This document shows, in pieces, positions 1-10,415 of a DNA stretch of 64,000 bases; within the stretch, counting starts at the first letter, position 1, and each line of letters begins with the position of its first letter. The notes beneath the pieces were generated by a model. It made no database searches. It was not told the DNA's origin and was given only the letters and a program-made list of their open reading frames with translations. Origin of the DNA: Apostichopus japonicus (lineage: Eukaryota; Echinodermata; Holothuroidea; Aspidochirotida; Stichopodidae); contig NC_092561.1 in NCBI RefSeq assembly GCF_037975245.1, forward strand, positions 14,073,001-14,137,000, written 5' to 3'. The position numbers and the translations under genes are program-made.

Positions 1-335
1 TTGATAAATACCAAAAAATCCATATCAGGTATATACGCAACTTTTCAGTGACTTAAAAATGCGACATCACTAAACTATACTAAATGTCACATCTTCATGC
101 ACACTAACTTTGTAATACAGCATTCTGTCAACCGAGTCTCTACAACTACAGGTCGTCATAATGCTAACACACGTTTTCCATTCCTGACGGTTCGTTGACA
201 AACTGGATAACATGTCTTTTGGGTGAAAACTGTCCACTGATTGTTACTTACCATATAAAGGTGTCTAACCTCAATTACTTGTTCCAGTTATTTACACACT
301 ATATTCGTTATACTTTCCAAGAATGCTAGAGCCTG
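1..335. other. non-repetitive noncoding DNA
   Basis: AT-rich sequence before the satellite array. I see no coding exon. A splice-donor-like GTAAGT is present on the minus strand near 243-248, but no convincing exon precedes it. Confidence 0.5.
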
Positions 336-605
336 ACAACTGACATGTACTATCTATCACATGATACATGTCCTATCCACTATCGGCTAATATTAGCTGA
401 TGCATGTCCTATCCAGTTTATGATAGCTGATGCATGTAATATCCACTATATGATAGCTGATGCATGTCCTATCCACTATATGATAGCTGATGCATGTCAT
501 ATCCCCTGTATGATAGCTGATGCATGTAATATCTACCATATGATTGCTGATGCATGTCCTATCCACTATATGATAGCTGATGCATGTCATATCCCCTATA
601 TGATA
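336..605 (+). repeat. 30-bp satellite array, left block (about 9 units)
   Basis: Tandem 30-bp units carrying the core GCTGATGCATGT and a CCACTATATGATA part. The last six bases (600-605, ATGATA) are repeated at 3443-3448, where the same array resumes. This block is therefore the left piece of an array split by a transposon. Because the period is 10 codons without stops, long frames open on both strands (MIADACHIHY-like and TCISYHIVD-like repeats). I regard these as artefacts. Confidence 0.9.
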
Positions 606-637
606 CAGGGTTCTGCCCAGGGTGGATTGAGTGCCGG

Positions 638-745
638 CAGGACTATCTAAGCGGAGCGCCACCATCAGTTGGCGCGGAGCGTACAAGAAAATTGTGGGTT
701 TTGGAAACCCCCCAGATGGCCGGAAACGGCCCTTCCCGAGTATTT
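638..745 (+). repeat. shared ~100-bp module, copy in the outer element
   Basis: Copy of a module with the blocks CTATCTAAGCGGAGCGCCAC, GTTGGCGCGGAGCGTACAAG, a C run followed by AGATGGCCGGAAA, and a C-rich tail. The same module recurs at about 1008, 1712, 2427, 2530 (partial), 6113, 30479, 31695 and, reversed, 63715-63820, inside elements that have different termini. GCGCCA and TGGCGC can pair as a hairpin. Confidence 0.8.
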
Positions 746-964
746 TGAGCCACATGTAGACAGCTTTGAAATGAGATCTCATGTCTGGAATTTTTCATAA
801 TTAATGAAAAAAGTTAGGACAAATATCTGGAGCACCAGAGTACAGACCAGCCGGTGGTGCCTATTAAATAAATCATTCAGGCTGAGATGATAATTTTAGA
901 TGGGACAGTTACTTACGACAGTTATGATATACACACTGAGCGACTAACACTGCTTCTCATGTAT

Positions 965-3155
965 CAGGCGCGTATCCAGGATTTTCAAACCCGGGGGGCG
1001 CGAATTACTATCTAAGCGGAGCGCCACCATCGGTTGGCGCGCAGCGTACAAGAAAATTTCTTATTTTGATACCCCCCAGATCACCGGAAACGGCACTTCT
1101 CGGGCTTGAAATGACCAACCAGATGTACACTTTTTGCCTGAGAACCAAGTATTTCCTAATAGTTTTTTTTCCATCCATAACCTTTTTGAAGATTGTCAAC
1201 CCGGCACACATCATGTTCGACCTGATCGCATCTCCTGTGGGTCTTTGCTTTTGTAGGTGATTCTACGTCGCGGCCCACAATACCCGTCAGCCCCACTTTT
1301 CAAGGTTTTAAGCCCCATATTTGTTCAGAATTTGAAAATTCACATTTCTCGTGAATAAACTCACTTCAAAACATACCCATAATGTTGTACAAAATTTCAT
1401 CTATGGACAACCAATATAGAAAAACTTCCTTCAACCCCTAACAGACCGGTCAAAATTGCACGAGTAGAGGGAAGTGTGATGCAGAATGTTGGTCAGAAAT
1501 TTTCGAAACTTCAGACACAGTTAATTTATTGGTGTACAAATATTAAAACCTCTTATAACGGCTATTATAAAACTTGGTTGAAGGAAATGAAATAATAGCA
1601 GATATTTCCGAAACCGAACACTACACACATAGGCGTAGGAGGCGCGGCGGCAGTGGCGGAGCTAGGGGTATTGGTCAGGAGGGGCGAGAATGGTCTGTAG
1701 GGGCGCTTTCGACACTATCTAAGCGGAGCGCCACCACTGGTTGGCGCGTAGCGTACAGAAAATTTTTGAGTAAAGATACTCCCTAGATCGCCGGAAATGA
1801 CCCTTTCCGGGCCTGGCTAATTTGCAGATAAACGAAGAATAAGGTGTCATCGCCAAATTACACCAACAAAATGTGACAAATGTCAATAAGTAGATGAGAG
1901 CGCAATAAAAAAGTCAATAATCTAGAATAAGTAAAAAGTGGTAAAGAGCTGAAAAAGGCGCCAGCAGTCCATTTGAGTCCGTCAGGGGGGCATCCGCCCC
2001 CATGACCGTATGGACGCTCCGCCACTGCGCGGCGGGGGTGCAGCCCCTAATTCGCCATTACTAATGTAAAAGAGAGTTTTGACATAATTGGACCTCCATG
2101 CTTTTTATACATCTACATGAGACATGTCGTTGTTTACATTAGCATCCCGCGGTATACTGCGCAATTTTAACGGAACGTACGGTACATGATGGCATGCGAT
2201 GTAATAACCGAGGCTTGCTTATATGATATTGACATTAACACGTTGAGCGCGCGCGAAAATTTTTGGTTATTTTTTCAGGCAAGTCGGACAGTTTTGAGGC
2301 TTTTCATCCTGAAACGCCATTTTCATGCTCACTGATATGATGTGATATCTGCTGTTTGCGTTACAAATTCAAACAGGCGCATAGCGAGGAATTTGTCAAG
2401 GGAGGGGGCGAAGCCTGTAGGCAAATTATCTAAGCGTAGCGCCACCATAGGTTGGCGCGAAGCGTACAAGAAAATTTTGGCCGAAAATGCCTCCCAGATC
2501 GCTGGAAATGGCACTACCCAGGACCATTTGTTAGCGCGAAGCGTACAAGCAAATTTTGGCCAAAAATGTCTCCCAGATCGCTGGAAATGACACTTCCCAG
2601 GCCTTGTAAGTTGCATCTAAGCACTTTCTATTTTGAAATTACTTAGCGATATCATTTAAAAAAATGCTGAATGGGGGGGGGGGGGCGGGCGGTCGCCCCC
2701 ATCCCAAAAATCGTCATGTTCCCCGACGACGCTGTCGAGTTCGAGACCAGCCACAGTTGGTTTCATAGCACAATTCTACACACGCGTTATGATAGACCAT
2801 ATATAGTATATATATAGATCATTAGTGAGAGAGGAAAATGGAAACGTCAAAAAATTGAGTTGTCGGTGTAAGGGGTAGGGTGAGTCACACATTTACGAAA
2901 TCATTGATCCGTCACTGGCTACCCTTCAGCGCTGTAATGATGTCACTGTTCCTCTTTCTCTTCCCGATGTCTTCGCGTTTTTCTTTTACTCCCTCCTTTT
3001 CTCCTTTTTCTCTCTTTCTTCATTTTCTTTTCCCTTCCTTCCTCTCCTCCTCCTCTTTTTCCCCCTTTTTTCCTTTTTTCTTCTCTTTTTTTTCTCTCCT
3101 CTTTTTCTTACCCGGGGGGCGCGCGCCCCCAACGCCCCCCCTGGATACGCACCTG
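965..3155. mobile_element. element X, copy A (complete, with TIRs and 5-bp TSD)
   Basis: The left end CAGGCGCGTATCCAGG (965-980) matches the right end CCTGGATACGCACCTG (3140-3155) as a 16-bp inverted repeat with one mismatch. The flanks carry a 5-bp target duplication TGTAT (960-964 and 3156-3160). Inside are two copies of the shared module (about 1008 and 2427, plus a partial one near 2530), a nested 377-bp element, G/C-run blocks and, next to the right end, a pyrimidine-rich tract of about 150 bp (2955-3110). No transposase frame is visible. Copy B lies at 30436-32377. A 5-bp duplication with CAG-type ends may fit a hAT subgroup; this is uncertain. Confidence 0.88.
1651..2027. mobile_element. 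hAT-type MITE nested in element X copy A
   Basis: Ends CAGTGGCGGAGC (1651-1662) and GCTCCGCCACTG (2016-2027) form a perfect 12-bp inverted repeat. The 8-bp target duplication CGCGGCGG is present at 1643-1650 and 2028-2035. Length 377 bp, no coding capacity, and it carries its own copy of the shared module at about 1712-1800. The CAG start and 8-bp duplication fit the hAT superfamily. The same insertion is present in the derived copy at 5670-6338, while copy B has no insertion at the matching place (near 31125). Confidence 0.9.
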
Positions 3156-3442
3156 TGTATAGAGTAGTGAATACAAAATCTGAGTGTAATTTCATGTACA
3201 AATAAACAGTAAACTAGTGAATAACTCCGATCAACTGCGCGATATCATGCAGTGAACCTTTGAACAGCGTTTATAACTGTAGTGTTACTGTACGTTCGAC
3301 CCTCCGGCTATGGAGCTGTTTTTTGGAGTTCCTATCGAAAATAAGTGCCGGTCGGAAAAGTCACTCAGGCAGATTGTGGCGGTCGGTAATTCAGCGTGCT
3401 GGTCGGGCCCGACCGGCGCCGACCGGCAGCGGCAGAACCCTG

Positions 3443-4604
3443 ATGATAGCTGATGCATGTAATATCCACCATATGATAGCTGATGTATGTCATATCCACT
3501 ATATGATAGCTGATGCATGTCATATCCACTATATGATAGCTGATGTATGTAATATCCACTATATGGTAGCTGATGCATGTCCTATCCACTATATGATAGC
3601 TGATGCATGTCATATCCCCTATATGATAGCTGATGCATGTAATATCCCCTATATGGTAGCTGATGCATGTCATATCCACCATATGATAGCTGATGCATGT
3701 CTATCCACTATGATAGCTGATGCATGTCTTATCCACTATATGATAGCTGATGCATGTAATATCCACTATATGATAACTGATGCATGTCATATCCACTATA
3801 TGATAGCTGATGCATGTCTATCCACTATATGATAGCTGATGCATGTCTTATCCACTATATGATAGCTGATGCATGTCATATCCACTATATGATATCTGAT
3901 GCATGTCTTATTCACTTTATGAAAGCTGATGCATGTCATATCCACTATATGATTGCTGATGCATGTCCTATCCACTATATGATAGCTGATGCATATCATA
4001 TCCACTATATGATAGCTGATGTATTTCATATCCACGTTATGATAGCTGATGCATGTCATATCCACTATATGAAAACTGATGCATGTCATATCTACTATAT
4101 GATAGCTGATGTATGTCATATCCACTATATGAAGTCTGATGCATGTTCGACCCACTATATGATAGCTGATGCATGTCCTGTCCACTGTAGGCCTATATTG
4201 GCTGATACGTGTCCTATCCACTATATGATAGCTGACGCATGTCATATCCACTATATGATAGCTGGAGTATGTCATATCCACTATATGATGGCTGAAGTAT
4301 GTCATATCCACTATATTATACCTGATGCATGTCATATCTACTATATGATAGCTGGTGCATGTCATATCCACTATATAATAGCTGAAGTATGTCATATCCA
4401 CTATATGATAGCTGAAGTATGTCATATCCACTATATGATAGCTGAAGTATGTCATACCCACTATATGATAGCAGAAGTTTGTCATATCCACTATATGATA
4501 GCTGAAGTATGTTATTGTCATACCCAATATATGATATCTATTGCATGCCATATCCACTATATGATAGCTGATGGATGCCCAATCCACTTTATGATAGCTG
4601 ATGG
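3443..4604 (+). repeat. 30-bp satellite array, right block (about 38 units)
   Basis: Continuation of the array at 336-605 in the same orientation. Units differ mostly by single substitutions. From about 4260 to 4520 most units carry a GAAGTATGTCAT variant in place of GATGCATGTCAT, which points to local homogenisation. The long frames on both strands here are repeat artefacts. Confidence 0.92.
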
Positions 4605-5010
4605 CTTGGGCTATCATATAGCCCATTCAACGTTTACCCATAATGCCGGTTTAGATTTTAAGCTAGAAGAGGTCGACGGTTAGCACAGTAGGCCCACTCG
4701 ACAACCCGTCTGCAAGCTCTCGTTGTGGAATCTTCCTGTTTCACACAGGAATTTTTAAAATGGAAAAGCCCTAAATCATCTTCAATCAATCTCTCCATCT
4801 GTAGACCATTAAGTAGTTTATCACAGTTTATGCCAAAACAATTGGTCTATTAAGGAATAAATACAACGATGCGTAATCCTTCATGAAGGACTGATGCACT
4901 GCTCTAATTGTGGTATATTACCTTACATGGTAGTTGGTACGTAAAAACAGAATGGTATCGTAAGGGTACCAAAGGAAACGTAAAATAAACAATCGGTTGC
5001 GGTTACTTAC
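4605..5010. other. noncoding sequence after the array
   Basis: No gene recognised. Near 4715-4765 there is a short hairpin-like tail (CTTCCTG...CACAGGAA then an A/T-rich run) that resembles the tail after the SINE head at about 12440, so a decayed SINE is possible. Confidence 0.3.
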
Positions 5011-5052
5011 GGATGTTAGATCAACAGCAGAGTCATCATGATAGGATGCCAT
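5011..5052 (-). CDS. candidate first coding exon MASYHDDSAVDLTS
   Basis: On the minus strand a 14-codon frame starts at ATG (5052-5050) and runs exactly to a consensus donor GTAAGT (5010-5005) in phase 0. An in-frame TAA sits directly before the ATG, so it could only be a first coding exon or an exon beginning after that stop. A similar unit lies at 5462-5500, and the two align codon by codon with one codon gap. No partner exon downstream is identified. The function is unknown. Confidence 0.28.
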
Positions 5053-5461
5053 TTAAATTTTGGTTGATGTGTATCCTTCACTACAGTACCTTCACCGCAC
5101 CAGCACTAAAACAAAACTGAGCAAACCGTCACAGTTCTGCTAAGAAGGCATTCAATGGTATCACAAAGGGATATTCAATAAATGATGCAAATATAGTCAC
5201 CAATCTGTAGGGGGAAAAAAAGGAAAAAAACGTAGCAAACTTCACAGTTCTGTTTAGAATACATTCGATGTACTACACAAACTGTACGGTACATCACAAA
5301 CAAAGGGATATCTAATAAATGATCAGATTATAGCCGGCAAAACTGAGCAAAGTTCAATTATGTTTAGAATACCTCCTATGTACTTATCCGTGTTATAAAC
5401 GAAGTTAGTCTATAAATAATGAAACACCGGTTTGACACGGCTCAGTGGTCCGTTTACTTAC

Positions 5462-5500
5462 GTGGGTGTGATCGTCCATAAAGTCATCTCTGGGATCCAT
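5462..5500 (-). CDS. candidate first coding exon MDPRDDFMDDHTH
   Basis: Minus-strand 13-codon frame from ATG (5500-5498) to a GTAAGT donor (5461-5456), phase 0. It is a paralogue of 5011-5052: both are ATG-initiated, acidic, carry an Asp-Asp pair and end at the same donor. The frame is closed upstream by TAG a few codons before the ATG. The sequence between the two units also shows repeated phrases (ACTGAGCAAA, AAGGGATAT...AATAAATGAT), so the whole ~450-bp block seems duplicated. They may be alternative first exons, or fossil repeats. Confidence 0.28.
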
Positions 5501-5669
5501 TGGAATATGACGGTAATGACAACCCTAATTCGCAGTACCTTCGTATAGTCAACAGTTAAATAGAATAGCACTCATAAGGTGACGTTCAGCTTATTATTCT
5601 GTATATAGTGCAAGTTTCGAAGTATTTATTCATCGAACTGTATTGCTCATAAAGGCCAGGCGTTCATTA

Positions 5670-6338
5670 CTTTGCTTTTGTAGGTGATTCTACGTCGCGG
5701 CCCACAGTACCCGTCAGCCCCACTTTTCAAGGTTTTAAGCCCCAAATTTGTTCAGAATTTGAAAATTCACATTTCTCGTGAATAAACTCACTAAATATAC
5801 CCATAATGTTGTACAAAATTTCATCTATGGACAACCAATATAGAAAAACTTCCTTCAACCCCTAACAGACAGGTCAAAATTGCACGAGTAGAGGGAAGTG
5901 TGATGCAGAATGTTGGTCAGAAGTTTTCGAAAATTCAGACACAGTTAATTTATTGGTGTACAAATTATCAAACTTGGTTGAAGGAAATGAAAAAATAGCA
6001 GATATTTCCGAAACCGAACACTACACACATAGGCGTAGGAGGCGCGGCGGCAGTGGCGGAGCTAGGGGTATTGGTCAGGAGGGGCGAGAATGGTCTGTAG
6101 GGGCGCTTTCGACACTATCTAAGCGGAGCGCCACCACTGGTTGGCGCGTAGCGCACAGACAATTTTTGAGTAAAGATACTCCCTAGATCGCCGGAAATGA
6201 CCCTTCAGGGCCTGGCTAATTTGCAGATAAACGAAGAATAGGGTGTCATCGCCAAATTACACCAACAAAATGTGACAAATGTCAATAAGTAGATGAGAGC
6301 GCAATAAAAAAGTCAATAATCTAGAATAAGTAAAAAGA
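5670..6338 (+). repeat. partial copy of element X copy A, including its nested MITE
   Basis: Closely matches 1243-1940 with few differences and small gaps. It contains the junction GCGCGGCGG-CAGTGGCGGAGC at about 6036-6062, the same nested MITE insertion point as copy A, and stops inside that MITE. It has neither X terminus. It therefore looks like a secondary duplication of copy A, not an independent transposition. Confidence 0.85.
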
Positions 6339-6457
6339 GGTATTGCATAACGTTTTAATTTTTGTAAACCAAGGTGAGGCTTCCACAAATTGTAATAGAT
6401 GTAAACTTGTAAACTTATATTCTATTGAAGCTGTCTCTAATTATAAATATATGTATG

Positions 6458-6641
<184 letters not shown>

Positions 6642-6794
6642 TTGTTATACTAATGTTACATTTTAGATGTTAACTTGTTTAAAGCAGTTTCCTATAGTCA
6701 GGTCTGTCTTGCTACAAAAAGGGTTGTAACAGTTAAGACAATTCACAATTATTTATAAATGCATGCCGAGAGTGTTTCAGAGAAACCCACTGAC

Positions 6795-7245
6795 TTGAAC
6801 TGGGGATTGAACTGGGGAAATGGGGATTAAATGTGTTCAAAGAGAGTCACTTACTTGTGCCACGGTACTGCTAAAGTAACTGGGATTGAAGATGTTTAGA
6901 GAGAGTTACTTACTTATACTACGGTATTGCTGAACTTACTGAGGGTTGAAGGTGTGTAGAGAGAAATAACTTACCTGCGCAACGGTACTGTTGAACTAAC
7001 CGGGGATTGAAGGTATTTAGTGAGACTCCCCTAATTGTTTGCAACGGTATTGCTGAACGAACTGGGATTAAATGTGTCGAGAGACTCACTTATCTGTGCA
7101 ACGGTACTTCTGAACTAACTGGGATTGAAGGTGTGTAGAGAACCCTCACTTATCTGTGCAACGTTACTGTTGAACTAATTGGGATTGAAGGTGTTAGAGG
7201 GAGTTACTCGCATGTGCAACGGTATTGCTGAACTAACTAGACCTG
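6795..7245. repeat. ~60-bp tandem repeat, about 7 copies
   Basis: Units recur every 57-63 bp with the phrases GGGATTGAAGGTGT, GAGAGTTACTTAC, GTGCAACGGTATTGC and TGAACTAACT. On the minus strand three of the units have a perfect GTAAGT donor (6854-6849, 6913-6908, 6974-6969) preceded by a short segment that could be read as a micro-exon. Confidence 0.85.
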
Positions 7246-7405
7246 AGTGTGTTGTTGTGTATCATGTGTAATTTGATCTTAGGTAAATATTTGATATAAA
7301 TTGAAAAGAAAAAACACGTGTAGCTACATAAGCAAAGCATTAAAAATTCGAGCTATAGAACCAAGGCTGTGTACGTTACAAACGCATAATTGTGTGAGTT
7401 CTTAC

Positions 7406-7458
7406 GTCAGTAGCAGTCTTTATTTCCTTCTCTATCGTTTCAAATTCTGAAAGATATT
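7406..7458 (-). CDS. candidate internal exon (EYLSEFETIEKEIKTATD)
   Basis: A minus-strand 53-bp segment sits between a good acceptor (T-rich tract then CTCAG, ending at 7459) and a donor GTAAGA (7405-7400). It enters in phase 1 and leaves in phase 0. The phase-1 entry matches the phase-1 donor of the WSC exon at 11152-11433 on the same strand, so it could be a later exon of that gene. The peptide is charged and probably helical. No homologue is recognised. Confidence 0.3.
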
Positions 7459-7544
7459 CTGAGAAAAAAAAGATTTCATATAAATATGAAATAATGATGA
7501 TACGAAGTGGAATTGAATATCTCAGTTCAGTCCATTGATGACTG

Positions 7545-7765
7545 CAGCTGTAATGAAATGGGGAAGTTGACTTCATGGAGGAAGTAAATCGAAGAAATGG
7601 GGGAAATATTTATATTATAATATGTCGTTTTGATGGTTAATATAATGTTATTGCAATACGTGTTGCATTAACATCAATGCAACTTGTAAACACTCCACGA
7701 AAGGAACTAGGGATTAATATTTCAATTGCTCTCCAATTAAACAGAAACTATGCACAATTGTGAAA
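7545..7765. repeat. direct repeat, left copy (partner 10188-10415)
   Basis: Roughly 220 bp clearly similar to 10188-10415 in the same orientation, from GCAGCTGTAATGAAA to AAACTATGCACAATTGTG. The pair brackets the foldback-like element at 8073-10017. No coding function is seen. Confidence 0.8.
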
Positions 7766-8097
7766 ATTTAGTAAATATACAAATAATGATGATACAAAAT
7801 GATATAAGATCTCCCTGTTCAGCAGTCACGAGTTGTATATGATGTTCTGTCCATACAAGGTAAACAATGTAAATTGTCCATGGATACTTTTTTAAGAAAA
7901 AGTCGCCCAGGAAAGAACCTGGGCACGAAAACCAAACTACCGAACGACTGATCCGCTCTGAACCCAATCCCCTCGCATCAAGACTGTGACTGTGTGATCA
8001 TCGCCGAGTGTGTATCACCATTCCTCTCGAAAGGGAACAGATAGTACACATGATCTTCGCCAAAAGGCCGTATGGCAAGCCGTTTTAACATTTACCT

Positions 8098-8530
8098 CTC
8101 TATTCTACTTAAGTAGAATTAATTCCACTTAAGTAGAATACAATTAAGCTTAAGTGAAATGAATTGCACTTAAGTAGAATTGCATTTTACTTAAGCTTAA
8201 TTGTATTTCACTTAAGTGGAATTCATATTAGCTTAAGTTTAAACGGTTTTTGTCTACATCGTATTTTACTTAAGTAAAATACAATTCTACTTAAGTAAAA
8301 TACAATTCTGCTTAAGTAAAATTCAATTCTACTTACGTAAAATGCAATTCTGCTTAAGTAAAATTCAATTCTACTTAAGTAAAATGCTATTCTACTTAAG
8401 CAAAATGGCTTTTCAATTTCACTTAAGCTAAATTGCATTTTACTTAAGTGAAATAGAATTACGCTTAAGTGAAATGTGATTGGTCAATCTATTTCACTTA
8501 AGTAAAATGCAATTTAGCTTAAGTAAAATG
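8098..8530. repeat. CTTAAG palindrome array, left arm (~21-bp period)
   Basis: Units such as TCTACTTAAGTAAAATACAAT repeat about every 21 bp. Each is centred on ACTTAAGT or GCTTAAGT, so each unit is itself a near palindrome. The minus-strand 7-residue repeat frame (YLSRIEF-like) is an artefact. Confidence 0.9.
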
Positions 8531-9395
8531 TGATTGGTCAATCAGTACATGCTACTCATTGCGTCACTGTACTTGCCGCGTAGTACGACTTTGTATACTA
8601 TTATAGGTACCTCACCACGTGTTCATTCGCTCAATAGGTTAACCATTGTCAGAAAAGAGGTAAAAGTACCTAACGTAAAGCTTGTTTAAAGCATGTTATC
8701 ATTTACTGTCATCGTTTATTCTGCCTTTATATGAAAAAGCATTAAAGTACAGATGGTGAGAAAATAGGGAGGATCGAAGGTGATATAAACCATTTAAAAA
8801 ATCTTTGGTTAAATGTTTATATTACTCCGAACGAGCATATGGAAGGGTTCAGTTTGATAAACTTGCTCCTCTTCTAGCTCATAATCTAAACGGTCATGAT
8901 ATGGAAGTTTGCAAGTGCCATGATAGGCCAAGATCATAGCTATCATGTGGTGGGTAGGATATACCAGATGAAAACTTCTATCTATGCTTTGGCAGGTCTT
9001 GAAAGTGATGAGTTTAGTGTGTAAGTCAATGGAACAATTAATTGTGATGCGAGACCTATAGAGTTACGTTCAAGACGTACTAGTTACGTAACCATTTGCG
9101 GCCATTCCCCCATTCTGCGATACTTATCCAGCTTTCGTAGTGTATATACGAACATAACACCATACTTAGCAAATGAAGCAAAGCTATGTTTATCACTGAG
9201 TCTGAACGTTAGACATTTGCTAAATGCAGCCAGCCAATAAATCTTTGTAAATTGTTGCTGATGCAGTTGGAAAAGCACTTTTGAGGGCAAGGGAACGACT
9301 ACACGGCATACCACCAATCAGTGGTACTAGTAGTAGAAGTATCACAGGGCATGGTACCAACTAACATTGCCCCCAGACCAACCACTTCTCAGCAC
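8531..9395. other. interior of the foldback-like element
   Basis: No recognisable protein. The minus-strand frame at 9084-9317 has no motif I can identify. Confidence 0.4.
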
Positions 9396-9429
9396 GAGGT
9401 AAATGTTATAACGCCTTGCCATATCCTTC

Positions 9430-9995
9430 AATTCCACTTAAGCTTAACTGTATTTTAATTAAGTAGAATTGAAATTTACTTAAGTAAAATGCAATTGTAT
9501 TCTACTTAAATAAAATACAATTCTACTTAAGTAGAATACAATTTAGCTTAAGTTAAATTCAATTTCACTTAAGCTTAATTGTATTCTACTTAAGTAAAAT
9601 ACAATTCTACTTAAGTAGAATACAATTTAGCTTAAGTTAAATTCAATTTCCCTTAAGCTTAATTGTATTCTACTTAAGTAAAATACAATTTTACTTAAGT
9701 AAAATGCATTTAGCTTAAGTGAAAAAGAATGACACTTTTACTTAAGCTAAATTAAATTTTACTAAAGTTGAATTGTATTTTACTTAAGTAGAATATAATT
9801 AAGCTTAAGTGAAATTGAATTTAACTTAAGCTTAAAAGAAAGTGGTAATTTTACTTAAGTGGAATACAATTAAACTTAAGTGCAATTCATTTTACTTAAG
9901 CTTAATTGTATTCTACTTAAGTGCAATTCATTTTACTTAAGCTTAATTGTATTCTATTTAAGTGGAATTAATTCTACTTAAGTAGAATAGAGAGG
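9430..9995. repeat. CTTAAG palindrome array, right arm
   Basis: Same CTTAAG-centred units as in the left arm, in mixed orientation, ending in the reverse complement of the left terminus. Confidence 0.9.
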
Positions 9996-10187
9996 TAAAT
10001 GTTAAAACGGCCTGCCATAAATGCCGAGAAGCGATTGTCCACGGATGACTCCTGGATCTATTGACATTTAGAGGATCGTGAACATATAGAAACAGATGCC
10101 ACTCATTATTAAATTAAAAAAAAAAGAACTACTATTGATGTTGACCTTGATGAGAGAAAGGTTATCGTTTAACATTAACATAGAAGC

Positions 10188-10415
10188 AGCTGTAATGAAA
10201 CGGGGAAGTTGACTTTATGGAGGAAGTAAAACGTAGAAATGCACGGGGCAAATATTTACATTAGAATATGTCGTAATGATAGTTAATATAATGCTATTGC
10301 AATACGTGTTTCATTAGCATCAAGGCAAGTATAGTAACCACTCCACGAAATTAACAAAGGGATTATTATTTCAAGTGTTCTACAATTAAACCGAAACTAT
10401 GCACAATTGTGGATG
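10188..10415. repeat. direct repeat, right copy (partner 7545-7765)
   Basis: See the left copy. The arrangement suggests that the foldback element sits between two halves of an older duplication. Confidence 0.8.

Larger units (their letters stand above)
606..3442. mobile_element. outer DNA transposon inserted in the satellite array
   Basis: The element starts CAGGGTTCTGCC (606-617) and ends with the exact reverse complement GGCAGAACCCTG (3431-3442), a 12-bp terminal inverted repeat. It is flanked by a perfect 6-bp target-site duplication ATGATA (600-605 and 3443-3448), and the 30-bp array continues in phase across the insertion. Without the younger element at 965-3155 and its duplicated target it is about 640 bp and noncoding, so it is a non-autonomous element. 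The CAG start suggests a hAT-like family, but a 6-bp duplication is not the usual 8 bp, so the superfamily is uncertain. Confidence 0.85.
8073..10017. mobile_element. foldback-like element with CTTAAG-rich inverted ends
   Basis: The left end TGGCAAGCCGTTTTAACATT and the reverse complement of the right end (TGGCAGGCCGTTTTAACATT) agree, and the match continues inward for about 110 bp with a few mismatches. Both ends are bordered by TA (8071-8072, 10018-10019), which fits a TA target duplication. A third terminus, a diverged right end, lies at about 9396-9421, so an inner element 8073-9421 may exist. No transposase is visible between the ends. Confidence 0.78.

Noticed and set aside
2880-3201. 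Ser/Phe/Leu-rich and Lys/Glu-rich frames (also 32057-32458 and 24574-24902)
   Set aside because: They translate the pyrimidine-rich or purine-rich tracts, two of them inside element X.
336-4604. CRISPR-like array of 30-bp direct repeats
   Set aside because: The units are contiguous with no unique spacers, there are no cas genes, and the genome is eukaryotic.
3260-4683. Long open frames with 10-residue repeats (MIADACHIHY and, reversed, TCISYHIVDM)
   Set aside because: The 30-bp satellite period is a multiple of three and contains no stop in several frames, so both strands stay open. No start context, splice signal or composition supports a protein.
8223-8438. Seven-residue repeat protein on the minus strand
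   Set aside because: Artefact of the 21-bp CTTAAG repeat period.
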